NCBI GenBank assembly: GCA_946481315.1
Contig: CAMLMH010000011.1
Span: 30,475 to 94,474 of the forward strand
DNA: 64,000 nucleotides
Direction of reading: 5' to 3'
Source: an uncultured Bacteriovorax sp.
GTDB taxonomy: Bacteria; Bdellovibrionota; Bacteriovoracia; Bacteriovoracales; Bacteriovoracaceae
The notes under the pieces were generated by a model. That model was given only the letters and a program-made list of their open reading frames with translations. It was not told the origin of the DNA and searched no databases. Below are positions 51,373 to 58,918 of this stretch, piece after piece. How positions within the stretch are numbered: position 1 is the first letter of the stretch; each line of letters begins with the position of its first letter. Both the position numbers and the translations under genes were made by a program.

Positions 51373-52418
51373 GAGTGTTTTCTTTGTTGGTCAAGTTTTT
51401 CTTTTTTAGAGACAAATTGCCCGCGGGCATCAAGAGCAAGGCAATCGGGAAAAGGAATAGCTTCACTAAAAGTGCGAAGAGCGTAGTTGGCAATCATCGC
51501 TCCGTTATCTGTACAGAATTTTGGTGCAACAAAATGAACATTCTTCACATTAGTGGCGAGAACTTCACGCAGTTTACTGTTGCAGGCGACGCCACCTCCT
51601 ACAACAACCGGAAGATTTCCGCCGGCCTTTTCCTGTGCTTTTTTTAGTTTGCGGACAAGCGCTTCGACAATTGCGTGTTGATAAGAAGCGCAGACGTCTT
51701 CCATTTTAAAATCTTTTTCTGTTTCAATGAAATTGCGAAGGGCTGTTTTTACCCCGGAAAAGCTCAGCATGGCATCGCCGGAATCCAGCATGGATACCGG
51801 AAAAGAATACTTTTTGGGATCACCACTTTTAGCGAGATCATCGATGATTTTTCCGGCAGGATAACCCAACCCCAGCAGTTTTCCGCCTTTATCAAAAGCT
51901 TCTCCGGCAGCATCATCAATAGTATTACCCAGAATTTCAAAATCAAGCGGACTGGTGACCTTCAGGTATAAACTATGTCCTCCACTCACTAAAAGTCCCA
52001 GATACGGGTAGGGAAGAGGTGTTGTAAGATGAATGGCTTCCAGGTGAGCGTACAGGTGATTGACGGGGAGAACTGGCAACTGACGGATCATCGCTATGGT
52101 TTTAGCGCAGTTAATTCCCGTTAAAAGCGGTCCCAATAATCCCGGATGAGTAGTCACCGCTACGGCATCAATGTCGTAAATGGTGAGTCCTGCGGACTGA
52201 AAACAGGAATCCAGCAAAGGAGTGATTTTTTCCAAATGATTGCGTGCAGCTATTTCCGGAACGACGCCGCCCCAGCGCGCCAACATTGTTTCCTGAGAGA
52301 AACTTTGGTGGGCCAGAAGATTCGGAGTTTCTAACAATTGCTCAGGATCACCCTTGATCAGGGCAATGGAAGTATCATCACAGCTTGTTTCAATTCCCAG
52401 GACAATTTTTTCTTTCAT
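51369..52418 (-). CDS. tsaD: tRNA N6-threonylcarbamoyladenosine transferase TsaD
   Basis: A 349-residue essential enzyme that adds threonylcarbamoyl to A37 of ANN-decoding tRNAs. The start is set at 52418 since MKEKIVLGIETSCDDT is the usual N-terminus; longer frames start at 52454 or 52484. The metal site NHLYAH and the GLLVSGGHS and FSGVKTA motifs are present. Divergent from the DUF3015 gene and first of the tsaD-rsmA-FadL-smpB unit. Confidence 0.96.
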   Translation of the reverse strand: MKEKIVLGIETSCDDTSIALIKGDPEQLLETPNLLAHQSFSQETMLARWGGVVPEIAARNHLEKITPLLDSCFQSAGLTIYDIDAVAVTTHPGLLGPLLTGINCAKTIAMIRQLPVLPVNHLYAHLEAIHLTTPLPYPYLGLLVSGGHSLYLKVTSPLDFEILGNTIDDAAGEAFDKGGKLLGLGYPAGKIIDDLAKSGDPKKYSFPVSMLDSGDAMLSFSGVKTALRNFIETEKDFKMEDVCASYQHAIVEALVRKLKKAQEKAGGNLPVVVGGGVACNSKLREVLATNVKNVHFVAPKFCTDNGAMIANYALRTFSEAIPFPDCLALDARGQFVSKKEKLDQQRKHS

Positions 52419-52420
52419 TT

Positions 52421-52450
52421 TGGCTTTTTTATTGAGTTTTTTGCTATAAT
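52421..52450 (+). promoter_or_regulatory. Promoter of the DUF3015-DUF4105 unit
   Basis: A perfect -10 TATAAT (52445-52450) with a TGGCTT at 52421-52426 as -35 and an 18-base spacer. Transcription would begin about 45 bases before the DUF3015 start, inside the tsaD 5' region. Confidence 0.6.
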
Positions 52451-52503
52451 ACATGAACCTATTTAGGTTAGCAAAACTGCTCATGGTTCAAGGAGGACCC
52501 GCA

Positions 52504-52974
52504 ATGAAAAAAATTCTTTTCGCTCTTATCGCTATTGCCTCAACATCAACTTTTGCCGCTGATACAAGCTCTGGATGCGGGATGGGTTACGAAGTAGCTC
52601 CTAAACAATCACTTGTTTCTTCATCAACAAGATCACTTGTAAACGCAACATTTTCAAACTCTGTAGCGATGACTCTTGGTACATCTGGATGTGCTAAGCA
52701 CTCAATTGTAAAGAACGAAGCTAAAGGAATCCACTTTGCTGAAGCAAACATGAATCAACTGGCCGTTGAAATGGCCCGTGGAAACGGTGAGTTCGTAGCT
52801 GGTTTCGCTGCTACTTTAGGTTGCCAAGACGTAAACGCATTTGGTTCAATGGTTCAGTCTAAATATGAATCAGTTCTTCCATCAGTTAATACAACTGGCG
52901 TTGAACTTTTCAACAACGTAAAGGCTGAAATTAGAAACAATGCAACTCTTTCTGCAACTTGTTCTCTTATCTAG
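52504..52974 (+). CDS. DUF3015 exported protein
   Basis: A 156-residue exported protein. AAGGAGG lies eight bases before the ATG and a signal peptide follows (1-19, ending TFAA). The motif SSGCGMGYE and the later TLGTSGC are as in DUF3015. Codon use is more regular than in neighbours, hinting at strong expression. Its last 35 bases overlap the DUF4105 gene, a common partner of this family. Confidence 0.88.
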   Translation: MKKILFALIAIASTSTFAADTSSGCGMGYEVAPKQSLVSSSTRSLVNATFSNSVAMTLGTSGCAKHSIVKNEAKGIHFAEANMNQLAVEMARGNGEFVAGFAATLGCQDVNAFGSMVQSKYESVLPSVNTTGVELFNNVKAEIRNNATLSATCSLI

Positions 52975-54793
52975 TTTTGTAATGGTGGCGGGTGCCTATC
53001 CGGTGCACGCCACTTCATTGTCATACGATCGATCTTACTGGCTCAAACTACTTCATTTCAAAAACGGCAAAAGCCGCGTTGATGGTCAAAATTTTTTCTT
53101 ATCTCCTCAGGGGAAAACTAATCCCGATGCTGAACTGGCCGCAACCATCGCTTTATTTAAGGATAAGACGGCCAGTGCCGGATGGTTTAAGTATCATCCC
53201 CAGTGTATTTTCAGAGAGCGACTGCGTTTTTTAAAAGCATCCGGCCTGCTCGACGATCTCGAGATCATGAGCTGCGAGGTTTTTGAAGAATGGAAACGCG
53301 GCTTAAATGCTGAAAGCCTCACACTGATTTTTTCATCATCTTATCCTAACAATCCTTCTTCACTTTTTGGTCACACTCTTTTGCGTTTTAATCAAAAAAA
53401 CAAAACCAATGATCTGCTGGATTATGCCGTCGCTTTTTCTGCTGTACCGGAGAGTGAAGATTTAGGTTTAATTTTCGCTGCAAAAGGAATGTTTGGTGGT
53501 TATAAAGGACTTTTTGAAGTCACAAAATACTACACCAAAGTAAATGAATATAATAATGGCGAGTCCAGGGATCTTATAGAATACGATCTTAACCTGAATG
53601 CAGAAGAGCTCGACCGGATGATCAATCACCTCTGGGAACTTTATCAGACCACTTATTTTGATTATTTCTTCGCCGATGAGAACTGCTCTGCAGTCCTGGC
53701 CGATGTTCTGGCCGTTCCGCTGCACCCTAATGAAAAAGTGAATACACATGATCGCTGGTATTATCTTCCCGCAGAAATGGTGAAGCACTTTCGCAACCTT
53801 CCGGCAAGAATTCGCGGTATAAAATATCGTCCCAGCCTGAAAAAGCAACTGGCAAAAAAGTGGGAAAGTCTCAATGATCAGGAACTGCGCGAACTGAAAC
53901 AATTGCTGAGCGAAAAAAATATTCCTGTAGGTTATAACAATGCCAGAGTTCTGGATACCATTGCAGGATACCTGGATTTCACCCATTATCGCACCAAAGA
54001 AAAATTAAATCCTGAGGATCAGAAATTCCTGCGTTCGGTATTAGTTAAGCGTGCAGGATTACCTGCTGCGGTTAATGACAAAATAATCTATGATGAGACA
54101 AACCGGCCCGATGAAGGCCATGAACCGCAAAAATTTTCTTTCTTCAGCAGAATGCACGACCACCGTTTTCAAAGCGGGTTTGAAATTAAACAAGGCTATC
54201 ACGATCTGATGAGTAACGACCGGGGTTTTGATCCTTTTTCTCAGTTTGATTTTCTGTCAATGGCTGCCTTTTACGATTTTAAATTGAAAAAATTCGATTA
54301 TGATCATCTGACTCTGGTTGATCTCATCTCCATTCACGAATACCGGACTTTTGATCCTCAGCTATCGTGGCAGGCACGTGTTTCCAGTGAGCGTTTATAC
54401 GCATTTGCCTGTGATAGCTGTCATAAAATAAATGCCAAGGCTTTAGGGGGACCAAGTTTTAAACTCAATGAAAGAGGGGTTCTGGCGGTTATGGGAGGAT
54501 TGTTTAGTGAAGCATCTCACCATTTCAGAAAAGGTTATCGCATAGGGCCCGCCGTTCAAATGGCCTATTACCAGCAATTTGGAAACAGCTATAAACTTGG
54601 TGTGGTTGATGAACTACGCCTTGATGCTGCCTTTAAAATACGGCAGGATTATGTGAACACTTTAACCCTGCGACATTCGTTTTTTAATGGCAACGCAGGC
54701 GACTTCAGACTTGATTCAACATTTGTTTCTCGTCAGGGTGATTTAACCAGAGATACGCTCATTCATCAGGTCAGTTATGGTTTCTATTTTTAA
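52940..54793 (+). CDS. DUF4105 (Lnb-like) exported protein with barrel-like C-terminus
   Basis: A 617-residue exported protein with a signal peptide (1-25). The DUF4105 core is seen at about 120-300: LIFSSSYPNNPSSLFGHTLLRF, with a conserved His, and DYFFADENCS. DUF4105 includes the N-terminal domain of lacto-N-biosidase-like proteins and is related to NlpC/P60-type Cys-His folds. The C-terminal 200 residues have strand patterns ending in VSYGFYF, possibly a barrel. It overlaps DUF3015 by 35 bases and the hydrolase by 17. Confidence 0.85.
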   Translation: MQLFLQLVLLSSFVMVAGAYPVHATSLSYDRSYWLKLLHFKNGKSRVDGQNFFLSPQGKTNPDAELAATIALFKDKTASAGWFKYHPQCIFRERLRFLKASGLLDDLEIMSCEVFEEWKRGLNAESLTLIFSSSYPNNPSSLFGHTLLRFNQKNKTNDLLDYAVAFSAVPESEDLGLIFAAKGMFGGYKGLFEVTKYYTKVNEYNNGESRDLIEYDLNLNAEELDRMINHLWELYQTTYFDYFFADENCSAVLADVLAVPLHPNEKVNTHDRWYYLPAEMVKHFRNLPARIRGIKYRPSLKKQLAKKWESLNDQELRELKQLLSEKNIPVGYNNARVLDTIAGYLDFTHYRTKEKLNPEDQKFLRSVLVKRAGLPAAVNDKIIYDETNRPDEGHEPQKFSFFSRMHDHRFQSGFEIKQGYHDLMSNDRGFDPFSQFDFLSMAAFYDFKLKKFDYDHLTLVDLISIHEYRTFDPQLSWQARVSSERLYAFACDSCHKINAKALGGPSFKLNERGVLAVMGGLFSEASHHFRKGYRIGPAVQMAYYQQFGNSYKLGVVDELRLDAAFKIRQDYVNTLTLRHSFFNGNAGDFRLDSTFVSRQGDLTRDTLIHQVSYGFYF

Positions 54794-55577
54794 ATGGCTT
54801 ATAATCGCTCTCACAGCTTCGGGCTGCACCAGTATTATTTATCAGCCCGATAAATTTCTGCATGCTCATCCTGAACAGTATAAAGTTAAATTCGAACCTT
54901 TCACGATCAGTTCACTGGACGGTACAACACTTTCTGCCTGGAAACTTTTTTCTAAAACCAAAGCAAAAAATCTGGTTCTTTTTTATCATGGAAATGCTCA
55001 GAATCTGACCAGTCACTGGGTGGCACTTTCCTGGTTAACCAATCATGCTACAGATATCATCATTTTTGATTATCGCGGTTATGGACTATCAGAAGGATCA
55101 CCCAATCCAAAAGGGGTGAGTGAGGATGGTCTTGCTTTTCTCAATTACGCTCACGAAGAATTTAAAAAAGGCGGCTATCAGAAGTTTGTCATTTATACCC
55201 AGAGTTTAGGCGGGGCCATTGCCCTTCGTTCTCTGGAGGATTTCAGTCATCGCAAAGATATTTCTCTGCTGGTTCTTGATTCAACTTTTTTATCACCCCG
55301 CTTAGTGGCCAGAGATAAAACGAATTTCCTTTTTTCTTATCTGATCTCTAATGATTTTACGGCCGATCCGAAATTAAGTCACATCACTATGCCGGTTGTT
55401 TCTATTCACAGTAAGCAGGATTCCATTATCTCGTATAAATTGGGTAAGGAGTTATATGAAGCCCTTCCTTCACCCAATAAAGAATTCTGGACAGTAGAAG
55501 CTCCCGGTCACGGAAATGTTTACTATGTGGAAAATTTAAAATTTCGCAAAGAACTTCTCAGAGTTTTGGACAACTGA
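54777..55577 (+). CDS. Alpha/beta-hydrolase lipoprotein
   Basis: A 266-residue hydrolase anchored as a lipoprotein: hydrophobic signal with lipobox TASGC and Cys17. The core has HGNAQN (oxyanion turn), DYRGYGLSEG and the nucleophile elbow TQSLGGA with Ser, plus Asp in SKQDSI and His in APGHGN as the rest of the triad. This is the usual BEM46/YfhR-like fold. It overlaps the DUF4105 gene by 17 bases and the convergent metallophosphatase gene by 20. Confidence 0.9.
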   Translation: MVSIFKWLIIALTASGCTSIIYQPDKFLHAHPEQYKVKFEPFTISSLDGTTLSAWKLFSKTKAKNLVLFYHGNAQNLTSHWVALSWLTNHATDIIIFDYRGYGLSEGSPNPKGVSEDGLAFLNYAHEEFKKGGYQKFVIYTQSLGGAIALRSLEDFSHRKDISLLVLDSTFLSPRLVARDKTNFLFSYLISNDFTADPKLSHITMPVVSIHSKQDSIISYKLGKELYEALPSPNKEFWTVEAPGHGNVYYVENLKFRKELLRVLDN

Positions 55578-57141
55578 CCTGCTTATATTTTTCGTCAAAT
55601 GTCGCATTGACTTTGATTCCGCTGTCATACCATTCCGGTGTCTGTTCCGGCGTGTGACAGGAAAGGCATTTATTTTTGATATTCACTTCCGGTGATTTGG
55701 TTTTGGGGTGATTGTCACTGGCCGAGTGGCAGTTCAAGCATTGGACATTGGCAAAGTTGTGGGTAACGTTTGTTTTCTTGTCCAGAGCAAACCATTGCAC
55801 AGAAACGTTTTTGCGCTCTTCCGGTTTTGCATTTCTGACCGATGGCAGATGAGTGCCCAATTTCTTCACTTCATTCCAGTAGTCAATTAAGGGCTTCTTT
55901 TTAAACTTAACCATTTCCTGAGTGGTCGAAAAACCTCGTGGATCATTGAGCCCCAGGGAGTGACATTGAACGCAGGTCAAATTATTTGGTTCATTTACAT
56001 TGATAAGAGTTGTGTAAGCAATAGAATGAGCAGTGCCCTGCCAGAACTCTGTCTGTGGCTTATGGCAAGTCATACACTGCGCAGCTGTCTGGAATTTTTT
56101 TACATTGGCATGCGCGAGCTTGCTTATATCCTGTCCGCTTATACCCATTTTAGCCTGTTCTTTAATCTGCAGATCATTCATTTTGGTTTTATGATCATCA
56201 ATAAAAGAGCGCATTGGATTGGGATCTATTTTCTTTTCCAGTTCGTCACGAATTTCTGCTATGGAATAAGTATCGGTCTGCTTTTTAGAATTCAGATCAA
56301 TATGAATCTGACCCACATAATGGTTTTTTGACAGAACCTGAACGATTTTCACCGGACCTTCATCCTGAGAGTAGCGCAGGAAACTTTGTGAGTGAGCTCC
56401 GATGATCCAGTCTATGACCGGATAATTCCGGGCGAGCTGGGCATCCGGTTCGATTCCTGAGTGGGAGAGGACTACCAAACGATGATATGGATTATTTTTC
56501 TGATAACCCAGTCCAGTTATTTCTTCAATCGCCCGGGGAAGGGCCGTTTGCGGACTTTCAAAAAAGTCTGCAGCTTCCCCCAGCATCGCTTCCGGATCAA
56601 CGAGACCCAGAAGAAAAATGCGGGTAGGAGGACGATCAACAATAGCATAGCGTTTGTGTTTGATCACTGATTCATCTTTTAGATTCGAAATAAGAAAATC
56701 AAATTTTCTTTTTTCGGCCATATTCTTTAAAAAGCCCATGCCCATAGCAAAATCCTGATCACCCGGAACAAAATATTTAAGACCAATCTGTTCGAGTCCG
56801 AGGGCCAGATTCTCGGCGGCAAAAGAGAGTGAATCTCTCATTGTTGCAGGAATGACCGAGGACGGAAAAAAGGTATCTCCGGTATCGACGTAGAGAATTT
56901 CACTTTCTTTACCAATATCCGCAAAAAGGCCTGCTACCTGAGGTAAACCACCTAAGGGAAAATTACGGCAGCCGCAGGGATGAGTTTCCCCGCTTATGTT
57001 ATGAGAAAAAAGAACTGAGAATTTTTTTTCAACCGGAGCTTTAGCTACAGAATTTTTATCCACCTTAGCGATGTAGTAGGAACAAGATGCAAATGTGACT
57101 ACCAGTGAAATTTTAAGAATCGCTAAGAGTTGTTTTTTCAT
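55558..57141 (-). CDS. Lipoprotein fusion of UshA-like metallophosphatase and tetraheme cytochrome c
   Basis: A 527-residue exported lipoprotein (lipobox ending in Cys20). Residues about 40-300 form a UshA/5'-nucleotidase-like domain, but the metal motifs are altered: the first reads FSHNISGETHPCGC instead of D-x-H, the third reads PGDQDF instead of GNHD, while DTGD and SHSG remain. Residues 350-500 hold four CxxCH heme motifs (C356-H360, C390-H394, C468-H472, C492-H496). The CGC at 56-58 replaces usual metal ligands. A redox enzyme, not a phosphatase, is likely. Upstream gene on the same strand is the CpoB-like gene, one base apart. Confidence 0.85.
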   Translation of the reverse strand: MKKQLLAILKISLVVTFASCSYYIAKVDKNSVAKAPVEKKFSVLFSHNISGETHPCGCRNFPLGGLPQVAGLFADIGKESEILYVDTGDTFFPSSVIPATMRDSLSFAAENLALGLEQIGLKYFVPGDQDFAMGMGFLKNMAEKRKFDFLISNLKDESVIKHKRYAIVDRPPTRIFLLGLVDPEAMLGEAADFFESPQTALPRAIEEITGLGYQKNNPYHRLVVLSHSGIEPDAQLARNYPVIDWIIGAHSQSFLRYSQDEGPVKIVQVLSKNHYVGQIHIDLNSKKQTDTYSIAEIRDELEKKIDPNPMRSFIDDHKTKMNDLQIKEQAKMGISGQDISKLAHANVKKFQTAAQCMTCHKPQTEFWQGTAHSIAYTTLINVNEPNNLTCVQCHSLGLNDPRGFSTTQEMVKFKKKPLIDYWNEVKKLGTHLPSVRNAKPEERKNVSVQWFALDKKTNVTHNFANVQCLNCHSASDNHPKTKSPEVNIKNKCLSCHTPEQTPEWYDSGIKVNATFDEKYKQVSCPKL

Positions 57142-57960
57142 TTAAAGACTGGCCTTTAATTTAGCAGCTTCAGCTGCTTCTTTGCTTTTAGGATAGCGAC
57201 TGATCAGTTCATCTAAAGTCATCCCGGCCTCATCTTTCGATTTTAGTTTGTCAAAAGTTTTGGCCAGATTAAGAAGTGTGGCCGGAGCAAATGAAGATTT
57301 CGGATTATCGCTGAAGAGTTTAGAAAAATAGACTTTTGCCTCTTCGTATTTTTTTTGCTTGTAGGCAATCATACCCAGAAAGTGAGTTGCCCCTTCACGG
57401 TCTTTCTTTTTAACTTTTTTATCGCCTTCTAGTTGCTTGAAAATATCAATGGCGTTTTCGTAATCTTTGGCGCGGTATTTAGTCATACCATTACTGAATG
57501 TAACAGCCTCACTGGTTTCAGATGCGGAAGAATCGTCGTCGTTATTTACGGTTTTTTTTTTTGAAGGTTTTTCTTCTTCTTTAGTTAATTTTTCGAGTGT
57601 TGCAATAACTTCTTCAATGTAGCCGCTCTGATTGTTTACTTTTTCAGTAAGCGCTTTGATGTACTCAACTTGCTTAGCGTTTGTTTCTTCCAGTGTAGTC
57701 AGGCGCTGGTTTAAGGCCTGATTGTCTTTTACGGTCTGTGCACGCTGATGATTAAGCTCTTCCATCTGACCATTAAGTCGAGCGAGTTGTTCTTCGATGG
57801 TGTTGAATCGTTGTGAGACACCAGCGGTTGATTTTTGAGTCTGCTGAATTTGTTCATTAAGATTTTCAACTGTGCGCTCACGACGAATATCTTCCTGGGT
57901 CTTACAGGCAGATAACGTGAATGTCAGTGCGATTAAGAGAAGGGTAGTTTGACCTTTCAT
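57142..57960 (-). CDS. CpoB/YbgF-like coiled-coil and TPR lipoprotein
   Basis: A 272-residue exported lipoprotein (signal with lipobox LSAC, Cys19). Residues about 25-120 are a long coiled coil rich in Gln, Glu and Asn, followed by a charged linker and three TPR-like repeats (FSNGMTKYRAKDYENAIDIF, about 150-270). This is the CpoB/YbgF order. It is in the Pal-DUF4398 unit, 28 bases after DUF4398, and one base before the metallophosphatase-cytochrome gene. Confidence 0.85.
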   Translation of the reverse strand: MKGQTTLLLIALTFTLSACKTQEDIRRERTVENLNEQIQQTQKSTAGVSQRFNTIEEQLARLNGQMEELNHQRAQTVKDNQALNQRLTTLEETNAKQVEYIKALTEKVNNQSGYIEEVIATLEKLTKEEEKPSKKKTVNNDDDSSASETSEAVTFSNGMTKYRAKDYENAIDIFKQLEGDKKVKKKDREGATHFLGMIAYKQKKYEEAKVYFSKLFSDNPKSSFAPATLLNLAKTFDKLKSKDEAGMTLDELISRYPKSKEAAEAAKLKASL

Positions 57961-57988
57961 CTGATAAACCTCGAATGATTTGATTATA

Positions 57989-58291
57989 CTACAAATTTTC
58001 TAATGTCTTTTTCCGGATGGCAACATATTCCGCCCGCTCGCTGTACTTTTTGGAAAGGAGTGCGTACTGCTGGGCCTTATTGAAATATTTTCTTTTGTAG
58101 GATGATTTGGCCTTGAGATAATAATATTCGGCTTTTCGGAAGAGACCTGGAGCTTTTACATCGGCCTGGGCCTCTTTAGCTGCCATAAACGCGACCTGGG
58201 CCATCGACATTTCCATTTTAGGGCGTGTGGTAGCTAAACCACACGCCGTTAAAACTAAAAGGGAAACTATCAGCAGCCCGTTTCTAAGCAT
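57989..58291 (-). CDS. DUF4398 lipoprotein
   Basis: A 100-residue lipoprotein with lipobox LTAC and Cys17. The rest is a helical, Ala/Lys/Tyr-rich domain typical of DUF4398 (AEYYYLKAKSSYKRKYFNKAQ). It lies four bases after pal and 28 before the CpoB-like gene. It may bind the cell wall or Pal, by analogy only. Confidence 0.83.
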   Translation of the reverse strand: MLRNGLLIVSLLVLTACGLATTRPKMEMSMAQVAFMAAKEAQADVKAPGLFRKAEYYYLKAKSSYKRKYFNKAQQYALLSKKYSERAEYVAIRKKTLENL

Positions 58292-58295
58292 TAAA

Positions 58296-58817
58296 TTATT
58301 TTTCCGTTACAACAAAATTTGCTCTTCTGTTTTTTGACCATGACTCTTCATCGTGACCAAAAGAAACTGGTTTTTCTTTTCCAAGAGAAATGGTTGTGAT
58401 TCTGTTTCCGGCCACACCCTGAGAGATAAGATAATCACGTACGCCTTTGGCTCTTTTTTCACCAAGAGCTAAGTTGAACTGAACTGAGCCACGTTCGTCA
58501 GCATGTCCTTCAATCTGAACTTTAACAGTCGTGTTTTGCTTTAGGAATTCTGCATTTTTATTAAGTGTATCCTGAGTTGATCCACCAATCGCTGAAGAGT
58601 TAAAGTCGAAATATACAGTTTGTAATCCACCAGCGCGATTTGTATCTGAATCACCATTGAGTTCCAGGTTCATACCTTTGTTTGCACCGTTATCAACGAC
58701 GCCTGTATCTACACTTGTACCCTCAGTTGGTGCTGTCTTCTTCTTGCTTCCTGCGCATGAAGTGATAGAAAGAGAAGTTGCGAGTATCGTGATGATAAAA
58801 AGAGATTTCAATTTCAT
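58296..58817 (-). CDS. pal: Peptidoglycan-associated lipoprotein Pal
   Basis: A 173-residue outer-membrane lipoprotein. ATG at 58817 has AAGGAGCA seven bases upstream. The lipobox is ITSC. The OmpA-type peptidoglycan-binding domain includes VYFDFNSSAI, EGHADERGS and NRRANFVV with the conserved Asp and Arg that bind diaminopimelate. The Tol genes tolQRAB are not in this window, though cpoB- and DUF4398-like genes follow. Confidence 0.95.
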   Translation of the reverse strand: MKLKSLFIITILATSLSITSCAGSKKKTAPTEGTSVDTGVVDNGANKGMNLELNGDSDTNRAGGLQTVYFDFNSSAIGGSTQDTLNKNAEFLKQNTTVKVQIEGHADERGSVQFNLALGEKRAKGVRDYLISQGVAGNRITTISLGKEKPVSFGHDEESWSKNRRANFVVTEK

Positions 58818-58918
58818 TAGGGGTGCTCCTTTTGTTGAAAAATACAAAATGTTTATTTCAAATGACTCTAAAGATGTATATGATTATGCATATTTTACTG
58901 CACATAAGGAAGAAAAAA

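Noticed and set aside
55558..57141. Ordinary 5'-nucleotidase annotation
   Set aside because: Two of the metal-binding motifs are missing and four heme sites are added.
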